From Bifidobacteriaceae bacterium (GTDB taxonomy: Bacteria; Actinomycetota; Actinomycetes; Actinomycetales; WQXJ01), in the NCBI GenBank assembly GCA_031278075.1, contig JAITLE010000096.1, forward strand, positions 1 to 5,178: DNA of 5,178 bases. The letters run 5' to 3'. The notes beneath the pieces were generated by a model that searched no databases, was not told the DNA's origin, and saw only the letters and a list, made by a program, of their open reading frames with translations. A program made the position numbers and the translations under genes. Within the stretch, counting starts at the first letter, position 1; each line of letters begins with the position of its first letter. This document shows positions 5,060-5,178 of this stretch, in pieces.

Positions 5060-5178
5060 CACCCGCCCGGGGGCGCGCGACGGGCCGACCACGGATCCGG
5101 ACAAGGACCGCGCTGACGCGGTGGTCCGACTTGGGCGCCCGGCCCCGGCCCGGCCCAACGAGCCCAACCTGCCCACCA
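5060..5178. other. Non-coding right edge with a GC hairpin
   Basis: No gene is supported on either strand. CCGCG (5108-5112) and CGCGG (5117-5121) form a hairpin around CTGA. GGACC (5105-5109) can also pair with GGTCC (5123-5127), giving a longer bulged or alternative form. The last 45 bases are C-rich low-complexity sequence containing GGCCCGG-like runs, resembling the spacer at the left edge. The next gene starts or ends beyond the window. Confidence 0.3.

Noticed and set aside
4625..5176. Minus-strand open frame of 183 codons running from the right edge region into capA
   Set aside because: Its second half overlaps the signal peptide and linker of the CapA-like protein in another frame. 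The rest translates the CGTGGRC repeats and inverted repeats into Arg/Pro-rich sequence, typical of a chance frame.
5134..5178. Sequence ending in CCA at the right edge as a tRNA 3' end
   Set aside because: No acceptor stem, T-arm or anticodon arm can be drawn. The stretch is C-rich low-complexity DNA.

Overview
The window is a GC-rich chromosomal segment from an actinomycete (Actinomycetota). The lineage call rests on the gene order rplM-rpsI-glmM, on three of five genes starting with GTG, and on a long acidic N-terminal extension on ribosomal protein S9. That extension carries a SSYTTETP-like stretch that I recall from Micrococcales/Bifidobacteriales-type S9 proteins. The genus cannot be read from this sequence.

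Layout. Positions 1-328 hold no convincing gene. They contain GC-rich inverted repeats and then a strictly phased 8-bp tandem array (132-283, 19 units). A sigma70-type promoter (329-358) follows, then a roughly 95-nt leader with two tandem hairpins (369-388 and 391-423). Next comes a tight plus-strand operon: rplM (L13, 462-905), rpsI (S9, 924-1409), glmM (phosphoglucosamine mutase, 1419-2816) and a DedA-family membrane protein (2817-3527). Gaps are 18, 9 and 0 nt. A convergent minus-strand gene (3547-4845) encodes an exported or membrane-anchored CapA/PgsA-type metallophosphatase-fold protein. It seems to be transcribed from a promoter whose -10 box lies 6 nt before the ATG, so its mRNA is probably leaderless. 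Positions 4846-5178 are non-coding and rich in inverted repeats. They contain a 32-bp direct repeat in two copies, built from four CGTGGRC boxes spaced 25, 11 and 25 bp.

How the genes fit together. L13 and S9 couple the operon to growth rate. GlmM makes glucosamine-1-phosphate for UDP-GlcNAc and peptidoglycan. DedA proteins are lipid transporters, several of which recycle undecaprenyl phosphate, the carrier used by the same pathway. The operon therefore plausibly ties ribosome synthesis to precursor supply and lipid-carrier recycling for the cell wall (inference). The CapA-like protein is probably also an envelope protein but is transcribed separately.

Nothing here is clearly a new defence or mobile system. 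The least explained signals are the CGTGGRC repeat cluster upstream of capA, the octamer array upstream of rplM, and the structured rplM leader.
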